DNA from: Diadophis punctatus similis
Taxonomy: Eukaryota; Chordata; Lepidosauria; Squamata; Dipsadidae
Length of the DNA stretch: 64,000 nucleotides
Direction: 5' to 3'
NCBI GenBank assembly: GCA_023053685.1
Contig: JALIGW010000005.1
Span: forward strand, 53,900,742-53,964,741
The position numbers and the translations under genes are program-made. Within the stretch, counting starts at the first letter, position 1. Each line of letters begins with the position of its first letter. The notes under the pieces were generated by a model, which was not told the DNA's origin, searched no databases, and was given only the letters and a program-made list of their open reading frames with translations. Positions 46,897 to 59,475 of this stretch are shown here, piece by piece.

Positions 46897-47344
46897 CAAG
46901 TTCTGGATTCTACTCTGCATATTTTTAGAAAGTTTGGGGGAATTAATTATGTAATACTGCTTTCATCCGCTCCAATTCTATACTGTACTATCCCTTCTTA
47001 TCTTTGTCTATGATGTGAACACTCCAAAGAAAGCGTTAAGCTGCACTCACTTATTTTCTAAAAGGAATCCAGCAGTACTAGAAGTAGAGGTAAAAGACTC
47101 CGTTTGTGCAGCAGAAAGCTTCTGATTTTGTATCTAAACTTTTTACTGTGTAAAGCTAGGTGTAGCAGGGAGCGTAGTGACTAACACAAGAATTAGTGCC
47201 CCTTTCGATGGGATTCCAAATAGCTTAAAAATAGGGATATGCATAACAAAAACAATTAACCAATATGCACAATTAAATTTCTTTGGATCCAAATGCATAT
47301 TTTGATAGAGATGATCTGAAAGATTAATATTCAACTGAAACCAG
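46897..47344. other. Intergenic DNA, nothing recognised
   Basis: No supported gene or repeat ends. Confidence 0.4.
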
Positions 47345-48560
47345 AACTTTTCCTTTTAGGATTAATGAATAAGCAATTAGAAAAAAGCCATGGAAAATTA
47401 TTTCAATATCTGATCACATCAGTGAAATTATTGTATGCACAGAGATGGAAACATTCAGTACTACCCATTATGGAGGAATGGCTGGTGAAGTTGACAGATT
47501 TTGCTGACATTAATAAATCAACTTCATTGATTAGAGAAAAGACATCTACATTTATTGCTCCCTGGAAGCTCTTGCGGATATTTTTTTTGCATGAAAATGA
47601 ACTCATGACTCGGTTTTTGTGATTAGACAGGCTAGATCAGTGATGGCGAACCTTGTTATTTATTATTTATTTTTGTGCTCGGGTGCCAAAAGGGCGCATG
47701 TGCGTGCGTGCCCACACCCATAATGCAATGCCCTCCCCCGCGCATGCGCGCACCCCCCTCACTGTCCCCCTGTGCATGCGTATAGGGCTTACTGAAGCCT
47801 CCAGAGCCTGTGGATGGCGAAAAATGGATTCCAGCTGATTTTTGGCCTTCTGGAGGGCGGGGGGGGGGGGTCGTTTTCGCATTCCCCAGGCTTCAGGAAA
47901 GCCTCCTGAAGCCTGTGGATGGCGAAAAACGGACCCAACCGGAAGTTCAGAAATGAACTTCCAGTTGGGCGGTTGGGCTGTTTTTCACCCCAGGCTTCAG
48001 GGTGAAACCCTGAAGTCTGGGGAGGGTGAAAAATGGCCCAACCGCCCAACCGGAAGTTCATTTCCGAACTTCCAGTAGGCCCGTTGGGTCTGTTTTTCAC
48101 CATCCACAGGCTCCAGAGGCTTTCCTGAAGCCTGGGGAAGGCGAAAACGACCTCCCCCCCTACCCTCCGGAAGGCCAAAAATCAGCTGGCCAGCGCACAC
48201 ACGCGCTGGAGTTGATATAGGGCAACGCCTTGCGTGCCCTCAGATATGGCTCCGCGTCCCACCTGTGGCATGCGTGCCATAGGTTCACCATCACAGGGCT
48301 AGATTATAGAAGGAAGAGTAATATGTAATTTTAGAATGAGAGGTTAAAATATATTTGTATTTATTGCTACTGTGAAGAATACTGTATCAAAGCCATTTCC
48401 TTACACTCACACTTTGTTTTTTCTTTTCTAGTTTTCCTTAATTTTTTCCCTTTTCTTACAGTTTCTGCTTTTTCTTTAATTTCTTTTTTCTTTCTTACTT
48501 TGTTAGTTTGTGTTAGCTTTTCTTGTCTTGCTTAAAATTTTTAATAAAATTACATATGAG
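47345..48560 (+). mobile_element. L1 LINE 3' end, plus strand, split by a hAT element
   Basis: 47365-47622 encodes LLYAQRWKHSVLPIMEEWLV, then TSLIREKTSTFIAPW and a stop: the C-terminus of L1 ORF2. The 3' UTR starts after the stop, is interrupted by a hAT element (47638-48296), resumes at 48305 and ends in ttttaataaaattacata plus A-rich tail near 48560. Truncated at the 5' end. Confidence 0.75.
47638..48296. mobile_element. hAT family A MITE, copy 5, long form (659 bp)
   Basis: CAGTGATGGCGAACCTTGTT to GGTTCACCATCACAG, perfect 8-bp duplications GGCTAGAT (47630-47637, 48297-48304). Interior has inverted repeats around gaagttcatttccgaacttc (48054) and a partner near 47944. Confidence 0.92.
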
Positions 48561-48569
48561 AAAACAAAA

Positions 48570-48689
48570 ACAAGCAATTAACTATTTACAAAGTGGCTTG
48601 GGCATCATCAGTGCCCAAATGCACAGTGGAACACTTGGATCTGGAAACAAATCACTCACCAGTATAATGATAATATAAATGTAAATAGC
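48570..48689. other. Intergenic DNA, nothing recognised
   Basis: Short stretch between two LINE remnants. Confidence 0.4.
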
Positions 48690-49720
48690 TAAATATGCTG
48701 CCTCAAATCAGCAGATGGAGTTTTGTGCTTTGGACCAATTAAAACTTTGATTGTCTTCAAAGGCAGCCCAACATAGATCATGTTGTGATAATTCCACTGA
48801 GGTGACAAGGCATGAGTTAACTGTGGTCAGAACTATCCTAAGCAGATAGTCCTGCAAATAGTCACCAGCTGTTGCCGGGCAAAGTTCCCCTTGGTCACAT
48901 TTTCCACCTGCTTCTCCAACGGAAACTGCAAGAAATGACGCTCTCCAAATTATGGATCTGCATCTTTAGAGGAGTGGTATCCCAACAACAGCTAAAACTA
49001 GAACCAGATTTGTCACTGATAAATAACATCGCTGGCTTATAAGGATCCAGTGTGAGTTTGTTTTGATCATCCAGACAATGGGTCAGATTTCCACAATATT
49101 CCCACCCAGCTCAGCCTGGGATGATACTGCATTATTTAGTAGCAGCATACTGATATTGACTGCATTCTACAAATGATCTTTCCCAAGGGTTTGTGTAGAT
49201 GTTGAATAGCATGAAGAAGTCTGAGCCCTGCAGTATCCTATACTGAAGCAGCCATCAGATCAAATCAGCCATTCTTCTCCATTTACCATCACCTCAGTGA
49301 CTGAAATTGCCCACTAAGAAAGGAGCAAAAACAGAACAAAATGGTTCCTCCAATCCAAAATTCTTCAGAAGGGTATTAGTATCAAAATCTACCAAGGCAG
49401 ATCCTAATAGGACTCAGAGATATGTACATCTTCAACCAGTCCCCCATCAGAGAAATTAATAATACTATTTGAACTTTATCTGAAATCCAGCTGTAAAAAT
49501 CAGAAAATGCATTTCTTTGAGGACTCTCTGATACTGAGGTCTCACCACTTTTTCCAATAGCTTCCCCAAGAATGGAAGGCTGGATGATAATCACTGCTAC
49601 TTTCAAGATTAATTACCCTTCCTTTCAAAGAAGCATAAAACATATCCAAAATACAATCACAATCCTCAGCCTCACAAATCATCATGGGGACAGATCCACT
49701 ATGGAGCTGAGAGAGATCTT
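48690..49720 (-). mobile_element. Old LINE-derived sequence (antisense), about 1 kb
   Basis: cttcaaaggcagcccaacat, gtgtagatgttgaatagcat and tgaagaagtctgagccctgc follow the order of an antisense reptile LINE ORF that I recognise by pattern. No frame survives. Confidence 0.45.
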
Positions 49721-49965
49721 TTCACAGGGCACCATACTGTGGATCCTACTTAGAGAGATCACCGTTTTTGAGTTCGTGAATGTTACTTACTCTAACTTAG
49801 TGAATGTTATTTTCAAATTACTTTTATTTAAATTAATTTGCAATATGATTTTTTTCTATTACATAGTTTGAGTTTTAAACGGTGCCATCTTTCACATAAT
49901 ATGCAGATGTTACTGCAAGTAACAGATTCAGGTACTGGAAAAGACATATTACATTTTGGAGGTTT

Positions 49966-50008
49966 TCCTTCTCTCTTTCTCTCTCTCTCTCATATTACAT
50001 TTTGGAGG

Positions 50009-50097
<89 letters not shown>

Positions 50098-50232
50098 CCT
50101 CCCTCCCTCCCTCCCTCCCCCATCCATCCATCCATCCATCCATCCATCCATCCATCCATCCATCTATCTATCTATCTAACTATCTAACTATCTATCTATC
50201 TATCAATCATCTATCTATCATCTAATCTAATT
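49966..50232 (+). repeat. Compound (TC)n (TCCC)n (ATCC)n (ATCT)n microsatellite
   Basis: (CT)n to about 50095, CCCT blocks to 50117, ATCC to 50163, ATCT-like to 50232. A ~45-bp unit (ttacattttggaggttttcc) is duplicated at 49950 and 49995. Frames across it are artefacts. Confidence 0.95.
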
Positions 50233-50389
50233 GTATGCCACCAATTTCACTATGTTATGTGGCTGTGGCTACCTTATCTGTATACAAGACTGAGAAAGGA
50301 AATAATCATAACAGATAAGCTTCTGTAGGTTAAGGGCATTGTTGAAATTTATGTCAAGAAACATGCTGAAATGAACAAATATGACAGTA

Positions 50390-50466
50390 TGAAGCAGTAG
50401 GTACCAAGAGTCCTTCGGGAGTTGGGCGGCATATAAGAATACCTAAATAAATAAATAAATAAATAA
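50390..50466 (+). mobile_element. L2-clade LINE 3' tail
   Basis: gttgggcggcatataagaat followed by (AAATA)n. Confidence 0.7.
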
Positions 50467-51365
50467 GATTTAAAATACCCAAATTCTTTATTTTTACATT
50501 TGACTTAATGTCTTGACACAGATTTGGCAATGAGACAAGTAACTTCCAATTTTTCTTTTCAGGCAAAACAGAAGGATATTTCTTTCAAAGAGACCTATCT
50601 ACTCCCAATAAAATACATAACACTGCACCTTTGGTAAAATTCTAACTGAATATGTATAACCAAATGTCTCATAAAGACTCAGAATAAGTGCTTGAATTGT
50701 TTCTTCTTGCTTGGCATTTCTGGGGGCATTTCAGATGGTGGAAACCTTTTCCTTTCTCCCTCTTTTTTAAACTACATCACTGCTGAATTTCCTCAGTCTG
50801 TGAAAGCATTTCTTATAGCAACTTACAAAATAAGATGCTTCGATCCACCAAGAGTTCAAACTGAGTTCAAATTCTGGCATATTCACATTTCAGAGTCAAC
50901 TGCTTATGGTAGCCAACTTAATCCCTCCAGATGTTGAACACTTGGGTCCCCATTTGTTTTTATGCCAGCTGCTACCATATCATCCAACAGCAAAGAGAAA
51001 ATGGTACTTCCGTTAACCAGAATTAAAAGGCAGCTGGCAATGTCTATCTCTATAGAAACCAGGAGTTATGAATATGAAGTTATAGTTTATGTAAATCTCA
51101 GCTTAGCAGTCTTATTCTAAACGTCTCAGTTATCTGAGACCCAAATAGTAGTACAAAGAAACAGGACATTTCTAGTTTTGACTTCCTTCTGCTCGCTCCA
51201 TGTCTATCAACTTTTTGGAATGTAGTACTTTTTTCCCAAAGGGTCTTTATGATTCATTTGAATTTTGTCATGTAAAAAATAATAATAGATATGGACTACA
51301 TTCCATTAATCTATCTGTTGAATATTTCAGAGCTCTGTTCCAAAGTGTCTATAAGTATACAGGAA
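50467..51365. other. Intergenic DNA, nothing recognised
   Basis: No supported gene; the frame at 50692-50937 has no known domain. Confidence 0.4.
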
Positions 51366-51741
51366 GTGTCCATAAGTATTGCAGGAACTGGGTATGTCTA
51401 GTTTAATGAAAAGAAGGACCAGGGGAGACATGATAGCAGCGTTCCAATATCTCAGGGGTTGCCACAAAGAAGAGGGAGTCAAACTATTCTCCAAAGCACC
51501 TGAGGGTAGAACAAGAAGCAATGGGTGGAAACTAAACAAGGAGAGAAGCAACTTAGAACTAAGGAGAAATTTCCTGACAGTTAGAACAATTAATCAGTGG
51601 AACAGCTTGCCTCCAGAAGTTGTGAATGCTCCAACACTGGAAGTTTTTAAGAAGATATTGGACAACCATTTGTCTGAAGTAGTGTGGGATTTCCTGTCTA
51701 AGCAGGGGGTTGGACTAGAAGACCTCCAAGGTCCCTTCCAA
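51366..51741 (+). mobile_element. CR1 LINE 3' end, plus strand
   Basis: One open frame encodes MQELGMSSLMKRRTRGDMIA, FQYLRGCHKEEGVKLFSKAP, NLELRRNFLTVRTINQWNSL and NAPTLEVFKKILDNHLSEVV, the last ~100 residues of ORF2, undamaged. The 3' end cccttccaactctgttg runs into TTG then ATT repeats. Confidence 0.92.
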
Positions 51742-51885
<144 letters not shown>

Positions 51886-51889
51886 AAGG

Positions 51890-53555
51890 TAAGGAGCTGC
51901 AGAAAAGAAGAAATCTAAGAACCAATGTGATTTAGTGATTAAGGTGTTAGACTAAATCAGAGACATCCAGATTCAAATTCATATTCAGCCATGAAAAACT
52001 TTTATTATCAGTCAAACTAGCCAATTTCACAAATTTTTAGAGGAATAAAATTATGGAATATACAGTATTTTAATCCCTAGGTGAATAGCAGGATATAAAA
52101 GGAAGGGAGGGAGGGGATTTTTTTTAACTGAGTCAATAAGATTTTCTTCTACCATATTTTTGCTTGGAGTGCTATAAAGTACTTACCAGTTATACATTTT
52201 TTGTACCTGAAGTACACAGTGAGCTTTTACAATTTGTATTGCAGGATAAGAATAAAAGTTAAGATTTATTTAATCTTTAATCTTTAAATAGAGTTAAAAT
52301 GGTTATTCCCCAAGCCACATTAAAATACACAAGAGCTTTATGGAAGAGTTATGAGAATTTCAGCAAGACTTTGAGCTGTGTCCTTCTGATTTTTATTCAC
52401 CTATGTGAATAGGTGAGCCCAACTATAGCATTTCCTAAGTCTGAGTGATATCTTACGTCAGCTGAAAATTCTTGAGTAACAACTCATTTTATGGTGTTAT
52501 GCTTCAGTAGACAATGCCAAACTTTTCATTCTCTACTTTGAGGATAAGTCATTTCCACACTCTTCTGTGGATTGCTTTACTTATATTTTGTGTTAACTGT
52601 TCATCTACATGAAACCTACTTTCCGAAATATATCTAGCCAAGATAGTTTTAAACCATGATTTAAAACTGGCTAGCAAATCATAACATGCTTGATTAAATT
52701 TATCTATTTATCTAGATTAAATATCGTAGAAGGAAAAAGAGAATCCATTTCCAAGACAGGACAAAGGAACCTGTGGCACATCTCACCTTTAAAATCAAGA
52801 ATATCATACGGTAGCTGTGCTAGACCTTTTCTTTTCCTTTTTTAAAATTTGGTTTTGTTATTATTGAAAACTTCAATGTGTTCCCCAAAAGATTAATGTT
52901 TAACCAGAAATCCAATGAAAGATACTTCCAAGTGTCTAAGGAATTCCCAGAGCATCATAGAACTTTTCTTTGCTTTTTTAAAAATCACTTTTTTTAACAC
53001 GAAGCTTCTCCCAAATACCTTCTCCTTTGCACCAATCTGATGCCACTCTAACCCCTCCTGAAGACCAAGTGGAAAGGTTTTCTAAGTTTTTGCACTGAGT
53101 CCAATAAACATGGGAACAAGAGGATAAAGGACCTCACGAATTAAAATTAGCTCACAATTTCCATCTCAACCCAGAAACATTTTAAAATCTTTCTCTGCTT
53201 GAATCTAATTAATGAAAGGAAGGGTGTGGGGGGGATGCCTTTGTTTGTTTATATATGCCGTTGCTGGTCTTTTGTGCTATATGAGCCAGTTCCCTATCAC
53301 TGCAAAGCCCCTTCTTTGTTTTCGGTGTGACAGCACCAGCTTAGTCAATCAACTGCTGCAGGCAGTGTTTGCATCACATGATAGCTGGTAACAAAGAAAA
53401 CAAAACCTTTTGAACATGGGGTGGGGGGTGTGAGAGGTTTTTCAGCACTCCAAATGCATACAGAGGAGCCATGCCAGCTGTCCTTGCAGCTAAGTCTGCT
53501 CACCAGGTTCTCTTTGAAGTATGATTCAGGATGAGATAGGTGCCTGCACATGCGT
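51890..53555. other. Intergenic DNA, nothing recognised
   Basis: A+T-rich; no repeat ends, no gene. Confidence 0.4.
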
Positions 53556-53572
53556 GGTGTGTGTGTGTGTGT

Positions 53573-53613
<41 letters not shown>
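53556..53613. repeat. Self-complementary (GT)n(AC)n microsatellite
   Basis: (GT)8 turns into (AC)19 at gtgtacac (near 53572), so the two halves can pair as a hairpin. Confidence 0.94.
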
Positions 53614-53614
<1 letters not shown>

Positions 53615-53750
53615 AGTAACTGGACACACAAGAGTTTAGTAAAGAGCAAAGGTGGGAATTGCTTTGCTTCATTTCTCCTCTTAACTAGAAAACCTCTGAA
53701 AAGGAAGTGGGGCAAAAGAGTGACCCTCAATTGCAAAAGAAGGGCAAACT

Positions 53751-54301
53751 CAGTGGTGGGTTCCTACTGGTGCGGTCCACTCTATAGCACCGGTAGCGGC
53801 CCGCTGGTGACGTCACAGTACAGGTGCGGTCGGTTGCCGGTGCCTGGGTGCCGCCATTTTTTAAAAAAAAAATTAGGTTTTTTTTATTTTCTTCTCCGCA
53901 TGCCCAGAAGCTGAGCTTCTGGCACTGCGCATGCGCTGCCTTCCTACCCTATAGTGAGTCCAAGCAGAGGAGGATGGCTGAGGCAGCGCGTGAGAGGCTG
54001 AAAGAACAGGCGGCAGGAGCTATCTCCATTCCCCTCCCTTCATCAGTCCGAGAAGCCACGAACGTGCGGTGGTGATCCTAGGCATTTCCGCAAGTTTGAG
54101 GCTTCTCGAGCTGCTGAGGGGAGGGGGAATGGGTGGCAGGACCTATCTCAGTTCCCTTCCCTTCAGCAGTCCGAGAAGCCACGCCCACCCGGTCACATGG
54201 CCAGCAAGCCACGCCCACCCGGTCACATGGCCAGCAAGCCACACCCACAAAATAAGCCATGCCCACAGAGTGGTAGTAAAAAAATTAGGAACCCGCCCCT
54301 G
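53751..54301. mobile_element. hAT family B element, copy 1 (551 bp)
   Basis: CAGTGGTGGGTTCCTACTGG to TAGGAACCCGCCCCTG, perfect 8-bp duplications GGCAAACT (53743-53750, 54302-54309). Interior has a 30-bp direct repeat containing cacccggtcacatggccagc near 54185 and 54215. No transposase. Confidence 0.92.
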
Positions 54302-54309
54302 GGCAAACT

Positions 54310-55380
54310 GAATCATTTAAGGATACAACCTGAAGTTCCTTTGACATAAGAGCATTCTCAGCAGAGTAGCTTTGAGTAGTGATGGAGAAGAAAATAACAA
54401 ATTGTTATTTTTCATCATTAGAATTTAATTTCTTTGCCTCTTCCCCTGTTTATTCCTTTCATCACCATCCTCTCTATCCAACTAAGGAATTCAAAAGATT
54501 AAAAACACTTCCCAGCAAGCAGCGTTGTTCCTGGCTTCAGTATGGCACCAAGCCATCATGTCTTTAACTACAGTTTGTTGAATAAACATCAATGGAATGC
54601 TTTGCACAATGGCCTCAGCCAGATCCAAACTAAATGGGCACTTAGTTGATGTATGAATGCAGCTTAGCAGAGGTCCATTTGGGCAGGTGAACACCTGAGT
54701 TTCACGGGAAAGAGGAATTGGGACTTAAACGTCTTCAGTTCCATATCCAATGTTTATAAATCCACCCTGTCCTTCAAATCAAAGAATGAAACAGAAAAAA
54801 CAAAGAGTTTATTAAAAGCATGAAAGCATGTTTGATTTAATAAAAATAGCTGAAGTGGCAGTGGGAACTAGACTTGAATAGCACCTATTCAATGCCCTGC
54901 TTCCCACAGTGTCTGGTGAGGTGCCAGTAGGAAAATTGCAAGCACTGTTCATTTTCTGTTCCTGTGAGTTGCCCTTGGAAGTTTGACATCAGCTCAACTT
55001 TCAAATGCAGAACTTTAAAACTGGAATCCCACAAAAGTTATTGATAGCTAGCACAACCCAAGTCTTTGTGAACGCCCCCTCCCCTTCTGCAATAAAAAAA
55101 ACACAGAAAAGAAAATCTGATCATATTCCAAGATCTGATAGCAGAACATGCCCAGGTGACACCTTCTTTTCCCTCTCTCAGTGAAATCCCCAAGTTATTG
55201 TTCTGTCTTATACTTTATCTCCACCTGCAGGTAGAAAGTTTTCAGACAAGTGTTTCTGAAGCCCAGTACTGTACATATTCTCATCTGAATTGTATTTGAT
55301 GGGTTTGGGAATTTTATTTGGGAAGTTTGCTTGCTTGTTTTTATTATGTAAGCCAAGATGAATCATAGGTCTATTGAAAT
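54310..55380. other. Intergenic DNA, nothing recognised
   Basis: No supported gene or repeat boundary. Confidence 0.4.
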
Positions 55381-55383
55381 GAA

Positions 55384-55456
55384 TTTATTTATTTTATTTT
55401 ATTTATTTTAGTGTCCTTATATGCCGCCCTACTCCCTGGGGACTCAGAGCGGACAT
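55384..55456 (-). mobile_element. L2-clade LINE 3' tail, antisense
   Basis: (TTTA)n then tatgccgccctactccctgg and actcagagcgg. Confidence 0.7.
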
Positions 55457-55568
55457 TGACATTTACATTTGTCACAATGTATTCAACTGCTACCGAGTTT
55501 AAAATAGGGCTGCATAATCTTTAGGCAGCTGGACAGGCTGCTGCTAAATTTTTTTTAAAGCTCTAGTC

Positions 55569-55950
55569 CCGTGATGGCGAACCTATGGCACGGGTGCCAC
55601 AAGTGGCACGCGGAGCCATATCGGTGGGCACGCGAGCTCAGGTCCGGTGTGCATGTGTGCACCAGCCGGCTGATTTTTGGGCCTTCTGGGCCCACTGGGA
55701 GTCGGGAAACAGGCTGTTTCCAACCTCCATGGGGGTGGGGAAGGCTGTTTTCGCCCTCCCCAGGCTCCTAGAAAGGCTCTGGAGCCTGGGGAGAGCGAAA
55801 AATGGGCGTGCCATTGCATGCTGGGAGCAGGGGGGTCATGCGTGCATGTGCAGGGATGCATGGAATTATGAGTGTGGGCACACACACACGTGACCCCCCG
55901 CATTTCCCCCCCCTTTTGGCACGCGAACCAAAAAAGGTTCGCCATCACTG
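55569..55950. mobile_element. hAT family A MITE, copy 6 (382 bp)
   Basis: CCGTGATGGCGAACC to GGTTCGCCATCACTG, perfect 8-bp duplications CTCTAGTC (55561-55568, 55951-55958). Confidence 0.92.
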
Positions 55951-55959
55951 CTCTAGTCT

Positions 55960-56429
55960 ATAGGCTACAAGAAGCAAAGTAATATCATGATGGTGTCTAC
56001 AGGCTGTGGGAATTTGCTTCAGTTCAACCTTAGTGAGACCAAGTGGCTTTGGGTTTTTGGGGCCCCATGGTTTTGGAGACTTCCTATCTTTTGTTCTAGA
56101 TGGGGTTGCACTGTCCCATGCAGATCCTGTGTTCAATTTGGGGGTCCTTCTGCACTCACTTGAAGAGCAGGTAGCAGCGGTGGCCAGAGGGACCTTTACA
56201 CAGCTTTGTGTTGGTTTGCAATTGTACCTGTTCCTAGACCAGGAGGCCTTACTCATAAACCTCCTGCTTTTGGTTTACTGCACCAGGCTTTAGATAGGGC
56301 TGAACTTGAAAAATGCAAAATGCAGCAGCATGAGAAATCATGAATACCATCATTCAGTACATGTAAGATTTCTGCTCCCTAACTTGTATTGTATGAGTAC
56401 TAACACAACCTTTACTGTAAGGTTACAGT
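55960..56429. other. Intergenic DNA, possible old LINE debris
   Basis: 56120-56290 on the plus strand has a frame (GVLLHSLEEQVAAVARGTF, LYLFLDQEALL) that resembles a degraded L2-like ORF2 segment. Too short and decayed to name firmly. Confidence 0.35.
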
Positions 56430-56437
56430 AACAGAAC

Positions 56438-56954
56438 CAGTGGTGGGTTCCTACCAGTGCGGTCCACTCTATAGCACCGGTAGCGGCCCACTGGTGACAT
56501 CACAGTACCGGTGCGGTCGGTTGCCGGTGCCTGGGCGCTGCCATTTTAAAAAAAAAATTTAATTTTTTTTTAAAAAAATCTTCTGCGCATGCCCAGAAGC
56601 CAAGTTTCCAGCACTACGCATGCACTGCCTTCTTACCCCACAGTGAGTCCAAGCAGGGGAGGATGGCTGAGGGAGCGCATGAGATGCTGAAAGAACGGGC
56701 GGCAGGAGCTATCTCCATTCCCCTCCCTTCAGCAGTCCGAGAAGCCACGAACACGTGGTGATGATCTTAGGCATTTTCGCATGTTTGAGGCTTCTCGAGC
56801 TGCTGAGCGGAGGAGGCAGCAGGACCTATCTCAGTTCCCCTCCCTTCAGCAGCCCGAGAAGCCACACCCACCCAGTTATGTGGCTGGCAAGCCACACCCA
56901 CAAAATAAGCCACGCCCACAGAGTGGTAGTAAAAAAATTAGGAACCCACCCCTG
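56438..56954. mobile_element. hAT family B element, copy 2 (517 bp)
   Basis: CAGTGGTGGGTTCCTACCAG to TAGGAACCCACCCCTG, perfect 8-bp duplications AACAGAAC (56430-56437, 56955-56962). Same orientation as copy 1; lacks one of the 30-bp direct repeats, which accounts for most of the length difference. Confidence 0.92.
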
Positions 56955-56962
56955 AACAGAAC

Positions 56963-58836
56963 CTTGCAAGTCTGAAAGCACTTCTCCTCTCCCTTGCCTT
57001 TACTTTACATTTCAGGGGCTTAGGGAGGGTCTCTTCTGAGTCACTTCCCATGCCCCCCTTCCCTACTATGGGCTAAGATAGATTTTTGATGATGGTTGTC
57101 TAGGTTGTGTCTCTCCTGTCTCCTAAGGTTATTCTCACAGACCATTACAAAGACTGAACAAAGAATTGCAAATATAAATCCTTGCAGTGTTATGGGTGTA
57201 ATGGTGTGTGGGAATGACCTTGGGAAATAGGGAGCATTTCAGCCAAGGAAATGGTCAGATAAAAGGCTACTTAGCCCAGAGAAGGAATATGAGTAGGGCA
57301 AGCAGCTTAGAAGGTTTCTCTAATTTCTTGGGCTGTCGACGGGACTGTGGAGAAAAATATACTTTCAGTTTTGCAAGAGTCTGTTAATGCAACTTTACCG
57401 TAAAGAAGAATGAACTCATCTGGCCATGCTTCCTGTCTGGTCTACCTCACAAGGCTGTCAACTGGTTTTTGTGAATGTGTCTGGGAAAAATATTGTCTCC
57501 AGAGCTTAACAGAGAACTCATTCTCTGGGAAGAATGAAGAATAAACATTTATTATATTCATTTTAAAAATGGCTGGGTTCCCCAGTCACTCCAATTATTA
57601 ATGGAATTTATTTGGTTCTGTTTTGGATTTTGTATGAACCAATTGTGATTATGGTAGTAAGCCATTGTTTATGGCTACATGGATTACAAGGAAGACAGTG
57701 GATACTGGCTTAGCCAGCAAACTCTGATTAACTCTGAAACATGACCCAGCACAATATATGAGCTATGTCATTGTTTATGATGCTGGGATATCTTCAAACA
57801 ATTGTTGCTCTGGGTTTCTCTTAGAGAAAAAGAAAAAAAGTATGGAAATAGTGCTCACCACCTGAAATGGTGTTTGAAAGAGTATCTAGTGTTGCATAAC
57901 TTTGCATGCAATTGTCACTTCAACCATGCATGTTCCTGCACTGCTTTTCTGAGAAACAGCTTGCATACTTCCTTCTCTAATTCTCTGCACTCTAATGTAA
58001 ATTTAGGTGCAAAATTGTAGCAGTGAATAGATCTTTTTTATCACTGAACATTCACCATTTGGCAATCAACCCTCAATCTTCTTTCCTGGTAGAAATAGAT
58101 CTTCACTGAAACTTCCAGACACTGATTGAGAGAAACATGATGAAGTAAGTATATACTCTGCAATTGACTGCCAGGTTTTCATGATACTCCAGCACTACGG
58201 TATATCTTTAGACATACTTCATCAGTGCAATATCAGAAAATTGCATAGGTATACTGGACAACATTATTGGTGAAAATGAAAGTTAGGAGCTGTAACTTTA
58301 ACTCACATGGATTGGGCTTGTCGTACAATTAGTAGACGTGAGGCTGACATTCAAAGTTTGTTAATATCACTTGGAGATGGATCTTGGCACATTGAAGTTG
58401 CATATGTTATTCCTAGTTAGATTTCCAGTAGATTCTATAAAGACATAAAAATATGGAATTTTTTGCACTTGGAACTGGCCAAAAGAATATATACTGTATA
58501 CTTAAAATTAAAATTAAAATTAAATTAAATTAAATTAAAATTCTTGTTCCCATAACTTTTAGCTGGTGAAATGGTGTATCATAAGGTGACAATTTTTGCA
58601 TTGGGTTTAATTTTCTAGACCTTTTATCTTAAATTGTTTCTTTGGCAATATATTTTTTCCAACTTAGTGCCTTCCAAAAGTGTCAGATTTGGGAATCTGT
58701 ACCTGATTTCCACATTCCTAATCCCACATATTACTTCCACGCCACTTATGGTTTAGGAACTAACAGTGCAATCCATGCTGGATGTAAAATGTTAATAACC
58801 TCTTCCAGGCTACATTGGCAACATTCCTCAGTCTGA
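56963..58836. other. Intergenic DNA, nothing recognised
   Basis: A+T-rich, with a short AATTA-type simple repeat at 58503-58542. No gene. Confidence 0.4.
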
Positions 58837-58915
58837 TTCTCTCCAGATATGTGTGACTTCAACTCCCTTAAGTCCCAGCCTGTAAAGGCCAAGCTATCTG
58901 GAGGTAATTAGAACA
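58837..58915. mobile_element. hAT-like MITE fragment
   Basis: tccagatatgtgtgacttcaa, ctcccttaagtcccagcc and gctatctggagg form a degraded inverted repeat typical of short hAT MITEs. Confidence 0.45.
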
Positions 58916-58935
58916 AAGATCCGATACATCTAGAA

Positions 58936-59059
58936 AAAAAGTTTCTCAACCTCAGTAACTTTAAGATGTATGGGTTTCAACTCTCAAGAGTGGAGGAGAT
59001 GAGGAATTTTGGAAATTGGAGTTCACCCATTTTAAAGTTGCTGAGTTTGAGAAACACTG
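58936..59059. mobile_element. hAT-like MITE (124 bp)
   Basis: Left gtttctcaacctcagtaact and right agttgctgagtttgagaaac then actg are inverted repeats; perfect 8-bp flanks ATCTAGAA (58928-58935, 59060-59067). Left terminal CAGTG is mutated. Confidence 0.8.
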
Positions 59060-59069
59060 ATCTAGAAGA

Positions 59070-59467
59070 GAACACCACATTAGAAGAAAGAGCTTATAGT
59101 TTGTTTCCTTAGTACTGTCCAATGTCCTTTTTTTGTGTCCATAAGCTTTTCCACTTCCAATTATTGAACCTTAGTGTTCAATTTCAGGATGAGATTCAAG
59201 GTCAAATTTGTACATAACCCAATATAGAGATACCTTAGAAACTGCTAACCTTTACAAAATCTAATGAGGAAGAAGACAATCTTGCATGATGCATGCAAAA
59301 GAAACTGCAAGCTACAACTAGATTTTAAACTCTGTTTTTTGCTTAGTTCAGTAGTTTGCTACTGACAAATCAGCAGGGTAGAATGGAGAATAGATTCATA
59401 GGTTTTTCTGACCCTTACCATCCTCCTTCTCACTGTCCTTGTTCTTCCAAAGAGCAGGAGAGAATAT
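59070..59467. other. Intergenic DNA, nothing recognised
   Basis: No supported feature. Confidence 0.4.
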
Positions 59468-59475
59468 ATATAGAC

